Part shown: in pieces, positions 60,721 through 64,000 of the stretch
Layout of the letters: every line of letters starts with the position of its first letter
How positions within the stretch are numbered: the first letter of the stretch is position 1
Assembly (NCBI RefSeq): GCF_008124765.1
Contig: NZ_VNHS01000002.1
Span: 744,001-808,000 of the forward strand
Direction of reading: 5' to 3'
Origin: Paenibacillus methanolicus
GTDB lineage: Bacteria; Bacillota; Bacilli; Paenibacillales; Paenibacillaceae
DNA: 64,000 bases
The notes under the pieces: generated by a model
Seen by the model: the letters and a program-made list of their open reading frames with translations, nothing else
The model's database searches: none
What the model was told of the DNA's origin: nothing
Translations under genes and position numbers: made by a program

Positions 60721-61689
60721 TCATGCATATTCCGACATCGGGTCGGCAGCCGCCCCGCCTGCGATATCCGCGATCGCGCGATATAGGTTCGGCGGAAACT
60801 CCGCCAGTCGGTGGCACAGATACAAATACCACTCCTCGCCGTAGATCGCATAGACGCGGACCGGATAACCCGATGCCTTCAACTTCCCGGCCAGATCGGG
60901 ACGAATGCCATACAGCAGCTCGAATTCGAGCCTATGGCGTGCCCAACCGCGCGAGACGATCGCCTCAATGAGCGCTTCGTCATGCGTGGCGACCGATACG
61001 CGCCGTCCTTGGGCAAGCGCGGACTCGACAAGCGACAGGTACCGTTCATTCAGAGCCGCCGAGCGGCCGATCGCCGCTTCCCGCGGTTCTTCATAGGCGC
61101 CCTTGACGAGGCGCACGGGTCCGCCAATCCCTGCAAGGCCCGCCAAATCGCCTGGCGTCCGGTTCAAGTATGCCTGGAGCGTAATCCCGATGCCCGGCTC
61201 CTCCGCGGCCGCTCGCTTGTAGACAGCCAGAATACGATCCGTCTTGGCGGATTCCTCCATGCTGACGAACGGCTCGATGCCCGTCTCGCGGGCTTGCCTG
61301 GATAACCGCAGCAGCTGCGCGAACGCCAACTCGTCGTCCACGGCCAAGCCGATATGCGACAGATCGAACGAGGCGCGCGCGGCCGCGCCGAGCTCGCCCA
61401 GCTCCGCGATTAGCGCCGCCATCTCTTCCGCGGCCGCCATGCACGCCTCGGCATCCGTCGTGTTCTCGCCGATATATTCGAGCGAGATCGCGTATTCTTG
61501 AGCCAGCAGCCTTCGGCCGGCTTCAATGCCGTCCTTGCGCGATGCGCCGGCGACGTAACGCGCGGCCGCGCGGCTCAGAAGCCCGTTCAGCGCGGGCGTT
61601 CGCTCGACATGCGCCTTCAGATCCTGCCTTCTGGCGATCCGCTTCAACGCTTCCGTCGCTTGACGTTCCCAATCTACGGTTTGATTCAT
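60721..61689 (-). CDS. Proline dehydrogenase
   Basis: FAD enzyme oxidising proline to pyrroline-5-carboxylate, 322 residues, the monofunctional Gram-positive type. The family strings are GPVRLVKGAYEEP near residue 195, SVATHDEALI, FELLYGIRPDL and, near the end, YGEEWYLYLCHRLAEFPPN with the substrate-binding Arg. The ATG at 61689 has AAAGGAG 8 bases upstream. The AraC gene 74 bases upstream on the same strand may regulate it. No pyrroline-5-carboxylate dehydrogenase is nearby. Confidence 0.93.
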   Translation of the reverse strand: MNQTVDWERQATEALKRIARRQDLKAHVERTPALNGLLSRAAARYVAGASRKDGIEAGRRLLAQEYAISLEYIGENTTDAEACMAAAEEMAALIAELGELGAAARASFDLSHIGLAVDDELAFAQLLRLSRQARETGIEPFVSMEESAKTDRILAVYKRAAAEEPGIGITLQAYLNRTPGDLAGLAGIGGPVRLVKGAYEEPREAAIGRSAALNERYLSLVESALAQGRRVSVATHDEALIEAIVSRGWARHRLEFELLYGIRPDLAGKLKASGYPVRVYAIYGEEWYLYLCHRLAEFPPNLYRAIADIAGGAAADPMSEYA

Positions 61690-61763
61690 GGCAACCACTC
61701 CTTTGCTTCTATACCGTTCAAGGTACAGGAAGAAAGGATCGCCGTATTGTACAAAATTGCGCG

Positions 61764-62570
61764 TTAACGGGATACCGCGTATTTCCCCGGCGTGGCGCCG
61801 ACGATCCGGGCGAATGCCCGGGAGAAATGGCTCTGGTCGTAAAAGCCCGTCTCGGCCGCGATATCCGCGATCGGACGGCGTTTCGCCAGCTCCGCCTTGG
61901 CGTGATTAATCCGCAGCAAGTTCTGGTAGGCGTGCGGCGGCAGATGACACTCCCGCTTGAATAGCCGAATGAGGTGAAAGCGGCTGATGCCCGTGGCTCC
62001 CTCTAGCTGTTCCAGCGTGACCCGGTCCATGTAATGCGTCTGCAAATAGTCCCTCACCCGCTCCGCGTGCTTACGCTCCCCGAGCGGACGCCGCGCATGT
62101 CCGCGGTCGCCTCGGCCGTAACCGGACAACGTCTGAACCAGTCCGATCAACGCCGTCTCCGCCTCGAGAGGAGTACCCTTGCCGGATATGGCGTCCATCG
62201 CGTCCCGAATCAGCGCCGCGCATGCCGCGTTCTTCCCGTCTCCGGGCAAGTACGGCATATCGAGCCGGTCCGCCTCGCCGCCCTCCGATAGCATCATCCA
62301 CTCCGGACGGATGAACAGCATGCTATAGGTCCAATCCGCATCCGATTCGGGCTGGCAGGCATGCAGCATAAGCGGCGGAAAACTGATGACGCGCCCCTTC
62401 TCGACCTGATGCACGGCCCCGTCGCACCAGGCTCGAGTTCGGCCCGAGTCGATCAAGCCGACCGAATACTCCTCGTGAAAATGCTTCCGGTAAGCCAAAT
62501 CGCCGCGCGTGCAGCGCTTGCCTTCGAGGAAAGGCAGCGCCTCGTCGCGGTAAAATGCAACCTCCGCCAT
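61764..62570 (-). CDS. AraC-family transcriptional regulator
   Basis: Regulator of 268 residues, with an N-terminal cupin domain of the AraC-binding type (KHFHEEYSVGLIDSGRTRAW, VISFPPLMLHAC) and a C-terminal DNA-binding domain (about 170-268; LEQLEGATGISRFHLIRLF and IADIAAETGFYDQSHFSRAF). This type often controls amino-acid efflux or catabolism; its place directly before the proline dehydrogenase gene on the same strand suggests that role, though this is inference. GGGGG precedes the ATG. Confidence 0.92.
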   Translation of the reverse strand: MAEVAFYRDEALPFLEGKRCTRGDLAYRKHFHEEYSVGLIDSGRTRAWCDGAVHQVEKGRVISFPPLMLHACQPESDADWTYSMLFIRPEWMMLSEGGEADRLDMPYLPGDGKNAACAALIRDAMDAISGKGTPLEAETALIGLVQTLSGYGRGDRGHARRPLGERKHAERVRDYLQTHYMDRVTLEQLEGATGISRFHLIRLFKRECHLPPHAYQNLLRINHAKAELAKRRPIADIAAETGFYDQSHFSRAFARIVGATPGKYAVSR

Positions 62571-62670
62571 GCGAAAGCCCCCTTCGCCGTATGTTGAAAC
62601 GCCCCGCGCCTAGGCGGGCAGCTCCTTCGAATCTTTTCGTCCCGACCGCCTCGATTTCCTGCCGGCCCGA

Positions 62671-64000
62671 TTACTCCGGCTGCTTATACCGATCCAGCGC
62701 CTGCTGGTGAATGTCGATCGCCCGGCCGATATTTAGCGCGCGCAGCTCCAGAGCGAACGAATCGAACCTCTCCAGCGGCTCGATGCCGAGGATGATTTTC
62801 AGCGAGAAATCGTCCACGAGCGTGGATGCCTCCTGCATGATCGCCGCCAGTTCGGCGCTCTCCTTCTCCGTCTTCGGCGTCGCGGGGAGGGTATGCTCCG
62901 ACGCATCCGTGCGCGCCCACACCCGGATCGCCTCCTGCTGCTCCGGCATCGCGTAATATTGTTCCATGTAGCGGACGTCCTGCACGAACGGGCCGAAATA
63001 ACTCGCCCGCGTGTACAACGCCAGCGCCTGGGAAGGCGCCAATCCATCGGGATTGCGCAGAATGAGATCCGTGTAGGTCGGGTAGCCGTCCTTCATCTCG
63101 TACGTCAGTCCCTCCGTGCCGAAATTGAACAGCATATGTCCCTCCGGTCCGTAGCCGTAATCGAGCAGGCGCACGGCCGCTTCGGCATTCTTGCTCGACG
63201 CGGCGATCGCGACGCCGCCGCTCGCGCCGACGGAAGGCGCGCGCTGGCCGAACTTCGGCTTCTCCCCTTTGCGCAGCACCGGATACGGCGCCGCGACCAG
63301 CTTCGCGTTCGGATCCTGCTGACGCAGCCCTGGCAACCAAGTGCCGATGCCCGCCCCCGCGTTCCAGATGCTCGCCCCGCTGCGGCCCGTCTGCATGCTC
63401 ACGTCTTGCGTAACAGAATCGACGGCCGCGAAATTCCGGTCGATCAGCCCTTCGGCATACCAGTCGCGGAAGAGAGCGAGGAAGTCCTTGTACCCCTGCC
63501 CCAGCGGCCCGTATTTCACGCGGTCATCGTCGACGTAGAATCCTTTCTTCACGCCGAACGCGCCGACGAAGCCGCCGTTCTCGATGCCGTTCAGCGGATT
63601 CGGCATGCCGAGGAAGGTCAGCGGCGCGTCCGCGCCCTTACGCGCCTTGAATGCCTGGAGCGCCTCGTGCCATTCGTCGATCGTCTGCGGCACCGGAAGC
63701 CCCAGCTCGTCGAGCCAGTCTTTACGGATAATCGGTCCTTGGTAGGTGCGAAGCCGCTCGTCTCGCTGCACGAACGGGAACGCGTAATAGCTCCCGTCCG
63801 CCGTCCGGATCTGCTTGTCGATGTCGGGGTGCTCGGCCAGATAGCGGCGCAAATTCGGGGCGTAGCGTTCGATCAGGTCGTTCAGGCGCAAAATATGCCC
63901 GTCCCGGATCGCCTTCTCCGGTCCGCCGGGGTAGTTGATCCACTCGTGTTCGATCATGTCCGGCAGCTGGCCCGAGGCGAGCAGCACGTTGATCGCTTCC
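62671..64000 (-). CDS. Extracellular solute-binding protein (family 1), 5' end outside window
   Basis: C-terminal ~443 residues of a periplasm-equivalent binding protein of a carbohydrate-type ABC importer; the N-terminal lipoprotein signal lies beyond the right edge and the frame is open to the last base. Recognisable strings include LASGQLPDMIEHEW near the edge, IIRKDWLDELGLPVPQTIDE and MPNPLNGIENGG, typical of the large LplA-type lipoproteins common in Paenibacillus. Its permease genes are not in view. The ligand is probably an oligosaccharide, by family only. Confidence 0.9.
   Translation of the reverse strand, partial: EAINVLLASGQLPDMIEHEWINYPGGPEKAIRDGHILRLNDLIERYAPNLRRYLAEHPDIDKQIRTADGSYYAFPFVQRDERLRTYQGPIIRKDWLDELGLPVPQTIDEWHEALQAFKARKGADAPLTFLGMPNPLNGIENGGFVGAFGVKKGFYVDDDRVKYGPLGQGYKDFLALFRDWYAEGLIDRNFAAVDSVTQDVSMQTGRSGASIWNAGAGIGTWLPGLRQQDPNAKLVAAPYPVLRKGEKPKFGQRAPSVGASGGVAIAASSKNAEAAVRLLDYGYGPEGHMLFNFGTEGLTYEMKDGYPTYTDLILRNPDGLAPSQALALYTRASYFGPFVQDVRYMEQYYAMPEQQEAIRVWARTDASEHTLPATPKTEKESAELAAIMQEASTLVDDFSLKIILGIEPLERFDSFALELRALNIGRAIDIHQQALDRYKQPE

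Noticed and set aside
1-64000. CRISPR arrays, tRNA and rRNA genes, prophage
   Set aside because: No regularly spaced repeats, cloverleaf-like runs with TTCGAATC/GGTTCGA-type arms, or phage genes were noticed on either strand.

Overview
The window looks like the chromosome of an endospore-forming, high-GC member of the Paenibacillaceae (Paenibacillus or Cohnella type). The reasons are two complete GerA-type germinant-receptor operons, Gram-positive lipoproteins, AraC regulators and a sugar-type solute-binding lipoprotein of the kind abundant in that family, strong AGGAGG ribosome-binding sites, and AT-poor coding DNA. The assignment to genus is inference. I see no rRNA, tRNA, CRISPR array, transposase or phage gene.

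Layout. 1-2.9 kb: a secreted barnase-type ribonuclease and its barstar inhibitor, separated by a terminator, then an AraC regulator, an Imm22-family immunity protein and a small membrane protein. 2.9-8.6 kb: a globin-coupled chemoreceptor whose heme-proximal His appears to be Tyr, a multi-pass membrane protein, 0.75 kb of non-coding DNA full of short palindromes, a previously easy-to-miss 52-residue gene with a double-glycine leader look and its own promoter and terminator, and an ABC-2 type exporter pair. 8.7-11.1 kb: an AraC regulator and a phytanoyl-CoA-dioxygenase/HEAT fusion. 11.2-22.1 kb: two germinant-receptor operons with different gene orders and visibly different base composition, with a glycosyltransferase carrying a Lys/Arg-rich extension and a Nif3-like protein between them. 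22.2-29.7 kb: an SLH protein, a two-component system preceded by an internally deleted Aha1-domain pseudogene, a lipoprotein, and an mhqOP-like quinone-stress operon with a recognisable operator over its promoter. 29.8-33.7 kb: a 1296-residue protein with two class III cyclase domains, an AAA/NACHT-type ATPase and TPR-like repeats, built like soluble adenylyl cyclase.

33.8-55.7 kb is the centrepiece: a compact trans-AT polyketide synthase locus of four genes read as one leftward operon: Sfp-type phosphopantetheinyl transferase, an acyltransferase-enoylreductase fusion (PksE type), a 4432-residue synthase and a 1796-residue synthase. The first synthase opens with a methyltransferase-GNAT-ACP loading module (AprA/GphF/CurA type) and continues KS-ACP, KS-DH-cMT-ACP, KS-KR and a last carrier domain whose attachment Ser is Pro. 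The second synthase is cMT-ACP-KS followed by a terminal pseudo-KS in which the active-site Cys is Gly and one catalytic His is gone. No thioesterase, transporter or tailoring enzyme is present. I do not recognise this architecture as a known pathway, and product release is unexplained.

55.7-64 kb: a membrane-anchored metallophosphoesterase, an ArsR regulator plus NADP-dependent oxidoreductase with an operator/promoter that predicts a leaderless mRNA, molybdate transporter genes modA and modB without modC, a proline dehydrogenase with an AraC regulator, and a solute-binding lipoprotein that runs off the right edge.
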